This document shows, in pieces, positions 17,377 through 25,872 of a stretch of 64,000 nt of DNA. How positions within the stretch are numbered: the first letter of the stretch is position 1; every line of letters starts with the position of its first letter. Origin of the DNA: Streptosporangium brasiliense (GTDB taxonomy: Bacteria > Actinomycetota > Actinomycetes > Streptosporangiales > Streptosporangiaceae); the NCBI RefSeq assembly GCF_030811595.1, contig NZ_JAUSRB010000001.1, forward strand, positions 1,178,001-1,242,000, read 5' to 3'. Under the pieces are notes generated by a model that saw nothing but the letters and a program-made list of their open reading frames with translations, did no database searches and was not told where the DNA came from. Made by a program: the position numbers and the translations under genes.

Positions 17377-18687
17377 CTATCCGAGCACCGGGTAGTTCGC
17401 GCGGAACACGTTGTGCGGGTCACGGGCCCGCTTGATCTCCCGCAGCCGCGCGAGCGCGCTGCCGGAGAAGGACTTCGCCGCCGTGTCACCGGGGGACAGC
17501 ACGGTGTACGGCTTGCGGCCGCTGATGTAGGTCTCCAGGTCGGCCACGACCTCGGCCTGCTTGGCGCGCGTCGCATCGGCCGCGTGCGGCAGGCCGAGAC
17601 CCAGCAGGCCGAGCAGGTAGGGCTCAGCCACCGCGCCGCTCGCACCGGCCCCGCCGCCCGGCTCGGCGAGCGCCCCGCCCAGGTGCCTGATCTGCACGTT
17701 GATGAGCGGTTCGACCGGCTTGGCCAGCAGGAGCTCCACCGCGTCCGCGTCCAGGCCGGTGAGCAGCTCCGCACGGGCGATGGACGGGGCCGGATCGGTG
17801 GGCTCGGCGGTGATGTCACCCAGGTCGGCGACCGGGACGACGCCGCGGCTGTCGGAGATCGCGCCCTCGATCTTGTCGATGCGCGCCAGCAGGTCCTCCC
17901 CCTGAGCCGCCTCACCCAGGTAGGCCAGATCCAGCGTCACCATCGGCGGCGCGCCGGGGGGCTGGAGCCGGTTGATCCAGACACTGAGTTCACGCGGCGC
18001 CTCGGCGGTGATCTCCAGGAACGCGTCGTACACCTCCCTGGTCCGGTGCTCCGGCCAGATCACGCGCCCGCCGTACAGGACCGGCGCGGGATACAGCTCG
18101 AGTTCGAGGGCGGTCACCACCGCGAAGTCCCCGCCACCGCCGCGCAGCGCCCAGAACAGCTCGGGATCGGACTCGGCGGTCACCCGGCCCGGCTCGCCAT
18201 CGGCGTCCACGATGTCGATGGCCCGCACGCTGTCGGAGGCGAAGCCGTACTTGCGGCTGAACCAGCCGACCCCACCGCCCAGGGTGTAGCCGGTCACGCT
18301 GACCCCCGGTGCGCTGCCGGCCAGGCCGGTCAGCCCCAGCGGGCCGGCCGCGGCCAGCACCTGCCCCCACTTCACGCCCGCGCCCACCCGGACCACGCGC
18401 TCCTGCGGGCGTATCTCCACCTCGTTCAGCGGGCCGGTACGCAACAGGATCAGGCCTTCCACATCGCCCGAGGCGCCGTGCCCGCTCGGCTGTGCGGTCA
18501 CCGTCATACCCGCCCGCCGCGCGTAACGCACGAGCGCCGCCACGTCATCGGCGTCCGCGGCCTCCGCCACGGCCGCCACCGGCTGCCTGACGGTCAGGTT
18601 CCACGCGGTGGCCGCCTGTTCGAAGCCGTCGTCATCGGCCAGGAGCACGCGCCCCTTGAGGACACCGCGCAGATCGTTGATCGTCAT
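17377..18687 (-). CDS. FAD-binding (berberine-bridge/VAO-type) oxidoreductase
   Basis: A 436-residue flavoprotein. The FAD_binding_4 part holds QPSGHGASGDVEGLILL (the His of SGH is the usual site of covalent flavin linkage), then SVTGYTLGGGVGWFSRKYG and SDPELFWALRGGGGDFAVVT. The short BBE-type C-terminus ends NVFRANYPVLG. The second covalent site, a Cys in a TCGxVGxxG-type segment, is Ser here (GSAPGVSVTG), so only single-site attachment is expected. No signal peptide. ATG 18687 has AAAGGGAGA upstream; 18 further residues of open frame lack support. It is the last gene of a minus-strand set after the hemerythrin and DUF4267-like genes, but a 203-base gap allows its own promoter. Substrate unknown. 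Confidence 0.85.
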   Translation of the reverse strand: MTINDLRGVLKGRVLLADDDGFEQAATAWNLTVRQPVAAVAEAADADDVAALVRYARRAGMTVTAQPSGHGASGDVEGLILLRTGPLNEVEIRPQERVVRVGAGVKWGQVLAAAGPLGLTGLAGSAPGVSVTGYTLGGGVGWFSRKYGFASDSVRAIDIVDADGEPGRVTAESDPELFWALRGGGGDFAVVTALELELYPAPVLYGGRVIWPEHRTREVYDAFLEITAEAPRELSVWINRLQPPGAPPMVTLDLAYLGEAAQGEDLLARIDKIEGAISDSRGVVPVADLGDITAEPTDPAPSIARAELLTGLDADAVELLLAKPVEPLINVQIRHLGGALAEPGGGAGASGAVAEPYLLGLLGLGLPHAADATRAKQAEVVADLETYISGRKPYTVLSPGDTAAKSFSGSALARLREIKRARDPHNVFRANYPVLG

Positions 18688-18890
18688 CGTCGTCTCCCTT
18701 TGTCGAGTTCTCGGAAAATGCGAAGGAATACCGTGCTGCACTACGGGAAGGAGGGCGCCCTGACCGGCCGGACAAGGATCACGCCGAAACCTCGATGCCG
18801 GTCCTGCACCTGTGATGGTCCGCGCCGGTGCACGTCAACACGCTGCTGCTTCAGCGAGTTCTCGGGCCACCCCTTCGGGGCGTGCAGACG

Positions 18891-19319
18891 TCAGGCGGGC
18901 TGCGCGGCGGGTGCTGGGGCGGCGGTCTCCTGGGCCCTGCGCGCCTTGCCGGTCTCGCGGAGGATCAGCAACCCCGTGACCGCGATCAGCGCCGCGGTCA
19001 GGCCGTGGATGCCTAGCGCGGCGGCCGTGGATCCGTGGTGGGCCAGGACGTTGACCATGTCGCCGAACGGGGTGACGGCCATCATCAGCAGGACCCAGCC
19101 CAACGGGCGGCGGTGGCCTGTCACCAGCAGGATGCCCATGGCCAGGCCCATCGCGATCTCGCGGCTGCCCTTCACGATGGAGAAGCCGCTGCCGTCAGAG
19201 GGCCAGTTCGCCAGGCCCGGGAAGGTGGTCCCGAGGGGCAGGACGAAGGACAACCCGAGGTAGAGGGTGAACAGGACGACGACGGCGGCCAGGACGGTGT
19301 TGAGCTTCTTCAGCGACAT
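18891..19319 (-). CDS. DUF4267-like four-helix membrane protein
   Basis: A 142-residue protein with about four hydrophobic helices (TVLAAVVVLFTLYLGLSFVL, IAMGLAMGILLVTG, LGWVLLMMAVTPFGDMVNVL, GIHGLTAALIAVTGLLIL) and an Ala/Pro-rich tail, resembling the DUF4267 family of small integral membrane proteins of unknown function. ATG 19319 has AAGGAGAA seven bases upstream. It follows the hemerythrin gene by 34 bases and is surely co-transcribed with it. Confidence 0.75.
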   Translation of the reverse strand: MSLKKLNTVLAAVVVLFTLYLGLSFVLPLGTTFPGLANWPSDGSGFSIVKGSREIAMGLAMGILLVTGHRRPLGWVLLMMAVTPFGDMVNVLAHHGSTAAALGIHGLTAALIAVTGLLILRETGKARRAQETAAPAPAAQPA

Positions 19320-19353
19320 GGTCGTTCTCCTTGTATGTACGGACGGGCAGGGT

Positions 19354-19992
19354 TCAGCCGCGTACACGGCGGATGTGGCGGGCGTAGCGGGGGCGGCCGA
19401 TGACGTGCCAGATGACGCGGACCGGGGCGGGGAGGCCGCTGAGGACGATGGCGCGCTCGGCCGGGTCCGCGTCTTCCAGGACGGCGCCGAAGAGCGTGAG
19501 CAGGGTGAGTTTGGGAGTGTTGTTCACCAGGTGGTCGCCCAGGGAGGCCCACTCCTGTTCGGTGATGTGCTTGGCCGCGAGCGGGAGGAGGGTGGCCTCC
19601 TCCTCGTCGAGGTGCTCCAGCAGGACCGCGCGGTGCTCGACGAGGGCGGCCACGAGGGTGTCGCGTCCGTCGGCGCCCGCGGTGGCCTCCCAGGCGGGGA
19701 CCGCGGCGTCCAGCCTGGTCAGGGTGGCCGCGATGCGTTCGTGCTGGGCCTGCATGCGCAGGACGATGTCGGCCTCCAGGTCCACCCGGGACAGCAGCGG
19801 CGGCCACAGCAGCTCGTCCTCGCCCTCGTGATGGTTGTGCAGGCCCAGCCGGTAGACGCGGAAATGGTCGGCGATCACCTTGGCACGAGCGGTGTCACCC
19901 GGGGCGACGGCCGCGACGAGCTCCACCAGCAGCCGTGACTCACGGCGGAGGACGCGGTGGACGATCTCCATGTCCTGGGTGTTGACGCTCAT
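19354..19992 (-). CDS. hemerythrin HHE-domain protein
   Basis: A 212-residue cytoplasmic protein with a non-haem di-iron four-helix bundle. Ligand motifs HNHHEGEDELLWPP, QAQHERI and EHRAVLLEHLDEEEATLLP carry the His and Glu/Asp residues expected of HHE cation-binding proteins. The C-terminal 70 residues (KLTLLTLFGAVLEDADPAER onward) are typical of actinomycete members. Such proteins bind O2 or NO or sense iron/redox state. ATG 19992 follows AGGAAC in the leader. First gene of the minus-strand set and divergent from the SARP gene with only 101 bases between, so the SARP is the likely regulator. Confidence 0.87.
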   Translation of the reverse strand: MSVNTQDMEIVHRVLRRESRLLVELVAAVAPGDTARAKVIADHFRVYRLGLHNHHEGEDELLWPPLLSRVDLEADIVLRMQAQHERIAATLTRLDAAVPAWEATAGADGRDTLVAALVEHRAVLLEHLDEEEATLLPLAAKHITEQEWASLGDHLVNNTPKLTLLTLFGAVLEDADPAERAIVLSGLPAPVRVIWHVIGRPRYARHIRRVRG

Positions 19993-20041
19993 CTGTTCCT
20001 GCCCTTCATCGGTTGCGACGTGTTCAGGCTGCTCCCGGGTA

Positions 20042-20070
20042 TTTGGAGGGGGCTTGGAGAAGATTTGGAA
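20042..20070 (+). promoter_or_regulatory. SARP-type heptamer direct repeats
   Basis: Three heptamers, TTTGGAG (20042), CTTGGAG (20053) and TTTGGAA (20064), start exactly 11 bases apart, one helical turn each. SARP regulators (ActII-ORF4, AfsR type) bind direct heptamers with 11-base periodicity placed 8 bp upstream of the -10 element; here exactly eight bases separate the third heptamer from TACGAT. The site lies between hemerythrin and SARP genes, orientated for the SARP gene itself. Confidence 0.75.
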
Positions 20071-20078
20071 CGTCCACA

Positions 20079-20084
20079 TACGAT
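20079..20084 (+). promoter_or_regulatory. -10 element of the SARP gene
   Basis: TACGAT, eight bases downstream of the third heptamer. Transcription would start around 20091, three bases before ATG 20094, giving an almost leaderless message, which explains the missing ribosome binding site. Confidence 0.6.
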
Positions 20085-20093
20085 GTGCAGATC

Positions 20094-23000
20094 ATGGTCT
20101 TCATCCGGGTGCTGGGCGCGTTCGCAGCGGAGGTGGACGGTGCGGCCGTTCACCTCGGCGGCCCGCGGCAGCGGGGCGTGCTGGCGTTGCTGGTGGCGGC
20201 GCGTGGGCAGGTCGTGCCGGTCGACCGGATGATCGAGGATCTGTGGCGCGGGGAGCCGCCCGCGCGGGCGCTGATGTCCCTGCAGGCGTATGTGTCCAAC
20301 CTGCGTCGGCTGCTGGAACCCGGACGTCCGCCGCGCACGCCGGCCCGGCTGCTGGTGAGCGCGGCGCCGGGTTATGCGCTGCGGCTGCCACCGGAGGCGG
20401 TGGACGCGTGGCGGTTCGAGGGCCTGCTGGGCCAAGCGCGTACGGACACCGACCTACGCGCCGCGCGGGCTCGGCTCGCCGAGGCGCTGGGACTGTGGCA
20501 GGGACCGGCGTTCGCCGAGGTCGCCGACGAGCCGTGGGCCGCCGCCGAGACGGCCCGGCTGAACGAGCTACGCCTGGTGGCCACCGAGCTGCACGTCGCG
20601 GCGGGTCTGCGCATCGGCGACCCCGCCGCGGTGGTTCCCGAGGCCGAGCGGCTCACCCGCGACGAGCCCCTCCGCGAGGAAGGCTGGCGGCTGCACGCCC
20701 TGGCACTGTGGAGCAGCGGCCGCCAAGCCGACGCGCTGGCGACGCTCCGCCGCGCCCGCGGCGTCCTGGCCGAGGAGCTCGGGCTCGACCCTGGCCCGGA
20801 CCTGACGGCGTTGGAGGAGGCGATCCTCACCCAGCGTACGGACGTCCTACGCGCGACCGTCCCCCCGCCCCCGCTGACCGCCCCGCTGCCGCAGGTGGCC
20901 CCTCTCCCGGGGACGGCCCCGATCGTCGAGGCGCCGTTCGTCGGACGCGAGGCACAGCTGTCGGCACTGGTCACGGCCGCCACCGGGGCCGCCACCGACG
21001 GAGCCCGCATCGCCCTTGTCACCGGCGAGGCCGGGCTCGGCAAGTCGACGCTGCTGGAACACCTCGGCAGGCGGCTCGAACGTGACGGGTGGCTGGTCGC
21101 CGTCGGCCGCTGCCCCGAGGTCGACAGCGCGCCGCCCGCGTGGGCCTGGACCGAGGCGCTGAGAGCCGTCGCCGCGTCCACGTCCCCGGGCGAGTTCGCG
21201 GACGACCTCGCGCCGCTGCTCACCGACACCGAGCCGGTGAACGCCGACGCCACCGCGGGACGGTTCCGCCTGCGCCAAGCCGTGTGGAAGTGGCTCGCGG
21301 CGGTCGCCACGGAACGCCCGGTCGCCGTCGTGCTGGACGACCTGCACTGGGCGGACGCCACCACGCTGGAACTGCTCGGCGGCGGCCTCGGCATGCGGGC
21401 CCCGATCCTGCTCGTCGCCGCGTACCGCGCGGACGAGAGCGGGCACCTCACCGAAACGCTGGCCTCCCTCGCGCGCGCCACGCCCCTCCGCCTGGCGCTG
21501 CCGGGGCTGAACGACGAGGCCGTCGCGGAGCTCGTACGGGCCGAATGCGAGGCCGACGAGGAGACCATCGCAGGGATCGCCGAGCGCACCGGCGGCAACC
21601 CGTTCTACGTGCGCGAAAGCGCCCGGCTGCTGAACGGCGAAGGCGCGCTGGTCGCCCTCTCCGAGGTCCCCGAAGGCGTACGGGACGTCCTGCGCCGCCG
21701 GCTCGCGCGCCTGCCCGAGGGAGGCGTGTCCGTCCTCCGGCTCGCCGCGGTCGCAGGCCGGGAAAGCTCAGTGGATGTCCTCGTCAAGGCCGCCGACACC
21801 GACGAGGACAGCGTCCTGGACGCGCTGGACGCCGGCGTCATCGCCGGGCTGCTCGACGAGCCCGGGCCCGGGCGGGTCCGGTTCGTTCACTCGCTGGTCA
21901 GGGACACCCTGGTCGCCGACGTCAGCCAGTTGCGGGCCACCAGGATGCACACCCGGATCGCCGCCGCCCTGGAGGGCGGTGGCGACGTCGCGGCCCTGGC
22001 CCACCACTACGCGCGAGCCGGCTCGCCGAAAGCCGTCGGTTATTGCGTCCAGGCCGCCGAGCTTGCCGAGGCGCGCTACGCCCACGACGTGGCGGTCTCG
22101 CTCCTCACCGACGCCGTCGCCAACTCCAGCGACCCGGACGAGCGCGTCGCCCTGCTCGGCAGGCTGCTGCGCGCGCAGATCAGGGCCGGGGCCTTCGCTG
22201 CGGCCAGGGACACGCGCGAGCAGGCCGTGCAGCACGCCGAGTCGATCGGCCGCGACGACCTGATGATCGCCGCGTTCACCGCCTGGACCGAGCCCACCCC
22301 CTGGCAGGCCCGCACCTACGGCACGGTCGACCGCCCCATCGTCGACCGCCTCAGCCGCCTGCTCAAGCGCACCGGCCTCACCCCCGACGTGCGGTCCCAC
22401 CTCCTCATCGCCTACGCCCACGAACTGGTGGGCGAGGACGATCTGACAGTCATGGAGGCGGCCCGGGAAGCACTCGACCTCGCCACCGATCCCCGCCTCC
22501 GGGCCGCGGCGCTGCTGGTCCTCGCCCGCGACGTCCTCGCCCGCGACGCCGAGCGGGAGGAGTACTCCCGCGAGCTGGTGAAGATCAGCGTCGAGCACGA
22601 CCTGCCCGTCTACCGCGTGACAGGGCTGCTCAACCAGGCCGCCTGCGCCGCCGCGGCCAACGACCCGGCGACCATGCGCCGCCTGACCGTGGAGGCGCTC
22701 GACCTCGCCCGCTCCTACCGGATGCCGGAAGCGACCGGCGCCGCCGAGATCGCACTGGCCACCCTGGCACTCATCGAGGGCCGGTCCGCCGACGCCGAGC
22801 ACCGCTACACCAGGGCCACCCAGCGCATGCGACGCGCCGGATCGGTGCACGCCGCAGGCTTTCTCCGCCTCGCGCTGGCGTCGATCTGGCTGAACGACGG
22901 CACGCTCGGCGCGCACCTGGACGACGTGCGCGCCCTCCACGCCGCGCTCGGCCCCATGACCTCCGACCTGCTCGCGCTCGCCCTCCACGCCAACGGCCTG

Positions 23001-23345
23001 GACGCCGAAGCCCGCGAGGTCCGCGCGTCACCCAGCCCGATCCGCCCCGACTTCTTCTTCACCTTCCTCACAACGTTGCGCGCGATGGCCATCGTCGCCT
23101 TGAACGACCGCGACGCCGCCGAGGAGATCTACGCGACGCTGCTTCCGCACCGCAACGGCCCCCCGGCGGGCGCCACGAGCGTGTCGGTGGCGCTGCGCCC
23201 GGTCGCCCACACCCTCGGCGAGTTGGCCGTCCTCCTCGGCCGCGACCACGAGGCCGCCGCCCACTTCACCCAGGCCGCCACCATCGCCGACCGATGGAAC
23301 GCACCCCCCTGGGCCGCCGAGGCCCGGTCACGGACGACCACCTAG
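20094..23345 (+). CDS. SARP-family regulator with BTAD, AAA ATPase and TPR domains (AfsR-like)
   Basis: A 1083-residue activator. Order: OmpR-type winged helix (about 1-90; PRQRGVLALLVAARGQVVPV), bacterial transcriptional activator domain (about 95-240; LAEALGLWQGPAFAEV to LGLDPGPDLTALE), an AAA/NACHT-like ATPase with Walker A GEAGLGKST near residue 310 and Walker B VVLDDLHWAD near 411, then about 500 residues of TPR-like helices. ATG 20094 begins VFIRVLGAF as expected; an in-frame GTG at 20085 and earlier codons lack support. SARPs usually drive secondary-metabolite genes; here the nearest targets are its own promoter and the divergent hemerythrin/FAD genes. Lies inside the island. Confidence 0.88.
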   Translation: MVFIRVLGAFAAEVDGAAVHLGGPRQRGVLALLVAARGQVVPVDRMIEDLWRGEPPARALMSLQAYVSNLRRLLEPGRPPRTPARLLVSAAPGYALRLPPEAVDAWRFEGLLGQARTDTDLRAARARLAEALGLWQGPAFAEVADEPWAAAETARLNELRLVATELHVAAGLRIGDPAAVVPEAERLTRDEPLREEGWRLHALALWSSGRQADALATLRRARGVLAEELGLDPGPDLTALEEAILTQRTDVLRATVPPPPLTAPLPQVAPLPGTAPIVEAPFVGREAQLSALVTAATGAATDGARIALVTGEAGLGKSTLLEHLGRRLERDGWLVAVGRCPEVDSAPPAWAWTEALRAVAASTSPGEFADDLAPLLTDTEPVNADATAGRFRLRQAVWKWLAAVATERPVAVVLDDLHWADATTLELLGGGLGMRAPILLVAAYRADESGHLTETLASLARATPLRLALPGLNDEAVAELVRAECEADEETIAGIAERTGGNPFYVRESARLLNGEGALVALSEVPEGVRDVLRRRLARLPEGGVSVLRLAAVAGRESSVDVLVKAADTDEDSVLDALDAGVIAGLLDEPGPGRVRFVHSLVRDTLVADVSQLRATRMHTRIAAALEGGGDVAALAHHYARAGSPKAVGYCVQAAELAEARYAHDVAVSLLTDAVANSSDPDERVALLGRLLRAQIRAGAFAAARDTREQAVQHAESIGRDDLMIAAFTAWTEPTPWQARTYGTVDRPIVDRLSRLLKRTGLTPDVRSHLLIAYAHELVGEDDLTVMEAAREALDLATDPRLRAAALLVLARDVLARDAEREEYSRELVKISVEHDLPVYRVTGLLNQAACAAAANDPATMRRLTVEALDLARSYRMPEATGAAEIALATLALIEGRSADAEHRYTRATQRMRRAGSVHAAGFLRLALASIWLNDGTLGAHLDDVRALHAALGPMTSDLLALALHANGLDAEAREVRASPSPIRPDFFFTFLTTLRAMAIVALNDRDAAEEIYATLLPHRNGPPAGATSVSVALRPVAHTLGELAVLLGRDHEAAAHFTQAATIADRWNAPPWAAEARSRTTT

Positions 23346-23370
23346 CCTCTGCCCACGGCGCCGCACATCT

Positions 23371-23826
23371 GTGACACAGAACTTGGATCACCTGTCACAC
23401 TGCCCTACCTACGCCGGCGCCCGCATCAGCGAGGTGGTCCGCCTCGACGTCGACGACGTTCACCTCTCGGCCCGCAAGGGGAAACCGCGGTTGTACGGCA
23501 AGGGCGACAAGTTCCGCGAGGTCGACATCCACCCCAAGCTCCGTCCCGAGCTGCAGGTATGGCTTGACGGGCGGCCCACCTGGCCCGGAGCCGACGCCGG
23601 CCCCGCGCTCTTCCTGAACGCCAAGGGCGGGCGGCTCACCGCCCGCGCCGCCGGCGGCATCATCGCCACGATCGCCCGGCGAGCGGGCCTGGACGATCCC
23701 ACCGCCGCCCACGTCCTCGGACATACGCTCGCCACAACGCTGGTCCGCGGCAGAACGGATCTCGTTCTCGTCGCCGAGATCCTTCGGCCGCCTGCCGGTG
23801 ACGGGCGGACGGCGGTCGCGCAATAG
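23371..23826 (+). pseudogene. inactive fragment of a tyrosine recombinase/integrase
   Basis: From about 23406 the frame matches the catalytic domain of XerC/D-like phage integrases: YAGARISEVVRLDVDDV (box I Arg kept), GKGDKFREVDIHP (beta-hairpin Lys), and the box II region [20 protein letters not shown]. In box II the invariant Arg of HxLRH is Gly, and the frame leaves homology after LVAEIL before the nucleophilic Tyr, ending within the rpe leader. The N-terminal core-binding domain is absent. It is therefore truncated at both ends and catalytically dead. It forms the right edge of the island, 14 bases before rpe. Confidence 0.8.
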
Positions 23827-23829
23827 ACT
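23824..23829 (+). promoter_or_regulatory. candidate rpe -10 element
   Basis: TAGACT lies ten bases before ATG 23840, which would give a very short leader. No convincing -35 element; the upstream sequence may have been changed by the island insertion. Confidence 0.4.
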
Positions 23830-23839
23830 CGGCCGCATC

Positions 23840-24496
23840 ATGGCCGTACAGATCTCGCCCAGCATCCTGTCCGCCGACTTCGCCCGCCTCGCCGAGGCGG
23901 CCGCGGCGGTCCCCAACGCCGACTGGCTGCACGTGGACGTCATGGACAACCACTTCGTGCCCAACCTGACACTCGGTCTACCGGTTGTCGAGTCCCTGCT
24001 CAGGGCCACCTCGACGCCGCTCGACTGCCATCTCATGATCGAGGATCCGGACCGCTGGGCCCCGGCCTACGCCGAGGCCGGGGTGGGCAGCGTGACCATT
24101 CACGCCGAGGCGTCCAAGGCCCCGGTCCGCACCCTGCGCCAGATCCGCGCCGCCGGGGCCCGCGCCGGCTTCGCGCTGAACCCGGCCACCCCCATCGAGC
24201 CGTACGAGGACCTGCTCGGCGAGATCGACATGCTGCTGCTGATGACCGTCGAGCCCGGGTTCGGCGGCCAGAAGTTCCTCGACGTGGTCCTGCCGAAGAT
24301 CCGCCGGGCCCGCGCCCTGATCGACAAGCACGGCGGCCAGATCTGGCTGCAGGTGGACGGCGGGGTGTCGGAGCAGACCATCGAGCGCTGCGCCGAGGCG
24401 GGGGCCGACGTCTTCGTGGCGGGCAACGCCGTCTACGGCGCCGACGACCCGGCCCGCGCGGTGGACGGCCTGCGCTCCCTGGCGGACAAGGCCTGA
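23840..24496 (+). CDS. rpe: ribulose-phosphate 3-epimerase
   Basis: Interconverts ribulose 5-phosphate and xylulose 5-phosphate in the pentose phosphate pathway; ribulose 5-phosphate is also a precursor for riboflavin made by the downstream operon. The TIM-barrel protein (218 aa) has [12 protein letters not shown], the metal-binding [36 protein letters not shown] and VDGGVSEQT motifs. ATG 23840 gives the family N-terminus; the longer frame runs back into integrase remnant. In related actinomycetes rpe directly follows rsmB, so the 6.8-kb gap here is an insertion. Confidence 0.95.
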   Translation: MAVQISPSILSADFARLAEAAAAVPNADWLHVDVMDNHFVPNLTLGLPVVESLLRATSTPLDCHLMIEDPDRWAPAYAEAGVGSVTIHAEASKAPVRTLRQIRAAGARAGFALNPATPIEPYEDLLGEIDMLLLMTVEPGFGGQKFLDVVLPKIRRARALIDKHGGQIWLQVDGGVSEQTIERCAEAGADVFVAGNAVYGADDPARAVDGLRSLADKA

Positions 24497-24659
24497 TCCC
24501 CCCCGCCGCGCGCCGCCCCGTCCGGCGCCGGGGCCCGTCCGGCCACGGAGCCGCGACGGGCACCCGGTTCCGCGACGGGGCCGTCCCGGTGATGTCATGG
24601 TTGTGTCACGTGTCGCTCCCGGCGGTTGGGGTAACCACTCACTTACGAGGAGGTGGTTC

Positions 24660-25487
24660 ATGGACCACGGACTGTTCGGGCCGGGTTCGGTGACCTGGCG
24701 GGTGATGGGGGAGCCGATCCTGCTGGTCGGGGGTTTCCGGGCGCTGCTCATGCAGGGGCTGCACCCACGGGCGATGCGCGGGGTCGCGCAGAACTCCGCG
24801 CTCATGGACCCCTCCGAGGCGTGGTCCCGCTTCCTGCGCACCACCGAGTTCGTCCGGGTGCGCACCTACGGCACGCGCGCCGAGGTCGCCAAGGCCGGGG
24901 CCCGGGTCAGGAAGATCCACTCCCGGCTCACCGCGCTCGATCCCGACACCGGCGAGCGCTTCCGCCTCGACGATCCCGACGCGCTCCTATGGGTCCATGT
25001 CGGCGAGGTCGACTCCTACCTGTCGGTCGCCCGCCGGGCGGGGGTGCGTCTGACCGACGAGGAGGCCGACCGGTTCGTGGACGAATGGCGGCGTGCCGCC
25101 GAGGTCGTCGGCCTGTGCCCGCAGGACGTGCCCGGTTCGGTCGGTGAGATGCGCGACTACATCCAGGGGCGCCGTCCTGGGCTTTACTTCGTTCCAGAAG
25201 TGCCACATCCGCTCCGCCAATCTTTGAGTCAATCCCTCGGTGCGCCGCTGCCGCCGTACCTGCTCCCTCTCAAGCCGGTCATCCCGATGCTGACCGTGCT
25301 GGCCTTCGCGACCCTGCCGCGCTGGGCCCGCAGGCTGTACGGCCTGCCCGCCACGCCGCTCGGCGACCTGTGGGCGACGGCCACGCTGAAGGGGCTGCAC
25401 GCCGGGATCGGCCTGGTGCCCGCCCCGGTCAGGTATGCCCCGGACGCCCGCAGGGCGCGGCGGGTGACGGACGGCCGGGCCGCCTAG
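24660..25487 (+). CDS. DUF2236 (MpaB/latex-clearing oxygenase-like) protein
   Basis: A 275-residue protein of the DUF2236 group, which includes haem-dependent rubber oxygenases and many uncharacterised actinobacterial members. Visible family features are the N-terminal LFGPGSVTWRVMGEPILLVGG, RALLMQGLHPRAMRGV, then FLRTTEFVRVRTYGTRAEV and ALLWVHVGEVDSYL with His and Arg residues that could serve the haem site. A hydrophobic stretch near residue 205 (KPVIPMLTVLAFATLP) may contact membrane. ATG 24660 has GAGGAGG directly upstream. No operon partner; substrate unknown. Confidence 0.8.
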   Translation: MDHGLFGPGSVTWRVMGEPILLVGGFRALLMQGLHPRAMRGVAQNSALMDPSEAWSRFLRTTEFVRVRTYGTRAEVAKAGARVRKIHSRLTALDPDTGERFRLDDPDALLWVHVGEVDSYLSVARRAGVRLTDEEADRFVDEWRRAAEVVGLCPQDVPGSVGEMRDYIQGRRPGLYFVPEVPHPLRQSLSQSLGAPLPPYLLPLKPVIPMLTVLAFATLPRWARRLYGLPATPLGDLWATATLKGLHAGIGLVPAPVRYAPDARRARRVTDGRAA

Positions 25488-25870
25488 CCCGCCCGGCCGT
25501 GGAAGGCGTCCGTCCCCGCCCGTCCCGCCCGGGGCGCTCCGTCGGTGGCCGGCTCCTTCCGGCTGTGCGGGAGGTGGGAGGCGCGCCGGCGTGGAGGAGT
25601 TTCCGGGGACCGCCCCACGCCGGCGGGAGGGGTGAACAGATCGTGCGACGCCTGGCCGGCGGCTTCAAGTGGATCGAACACTCCCGAACGGTCCCGAACG
25701 ATCGCGGACGCCCCCGAACGGCCTATTCGCCCCCTACGACCTGCGGATTCACCTGCTTAACCAAGCGCTCGCTTGTTTTCATGGCATAGGGGTGTTCCTC
25801 CCGTTTGCCGGACATGGCACACTGATGTACGGGGAGCCTCCCATCAGGGGTGGCGAACCGCTGGCAACAA
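25488..25870 (+). other. intergenic region before the riboflavin operon
   Basis: No coding gene supported. It holds a possible terminator for the DUF2236 gene (11-bp stem 25584-25594 with 25615-25625, 20-base loop), four CCCGAACG-like octamers around 25683-25720, and a palindrome at 25762-25775. The operon promoter must lie here, but only a weak candidate (TTGCCG 25805-25810, 17 bases, then TACGGG) is visible. Confidence 0.5.
25762..25775. promoter_or_regulatory. palindrome CAAGCG-CT-CGCTTG
   Basis: Six-base inverted arms around CT within an AT-richer patch. Shape and sequence resemble operators of TetR-family repressors, but no such regulator is encoded here, so its use is uncertain. Confidence 0.35.
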
Positions 25871-25872
25871 GC

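Noticed and set aside
23370..23399. TGTGACA/TGTCACA inverted repeat as a transposon end
   Set aside because: Seven-base arms only, and no second copy at the other side of the island was seen.
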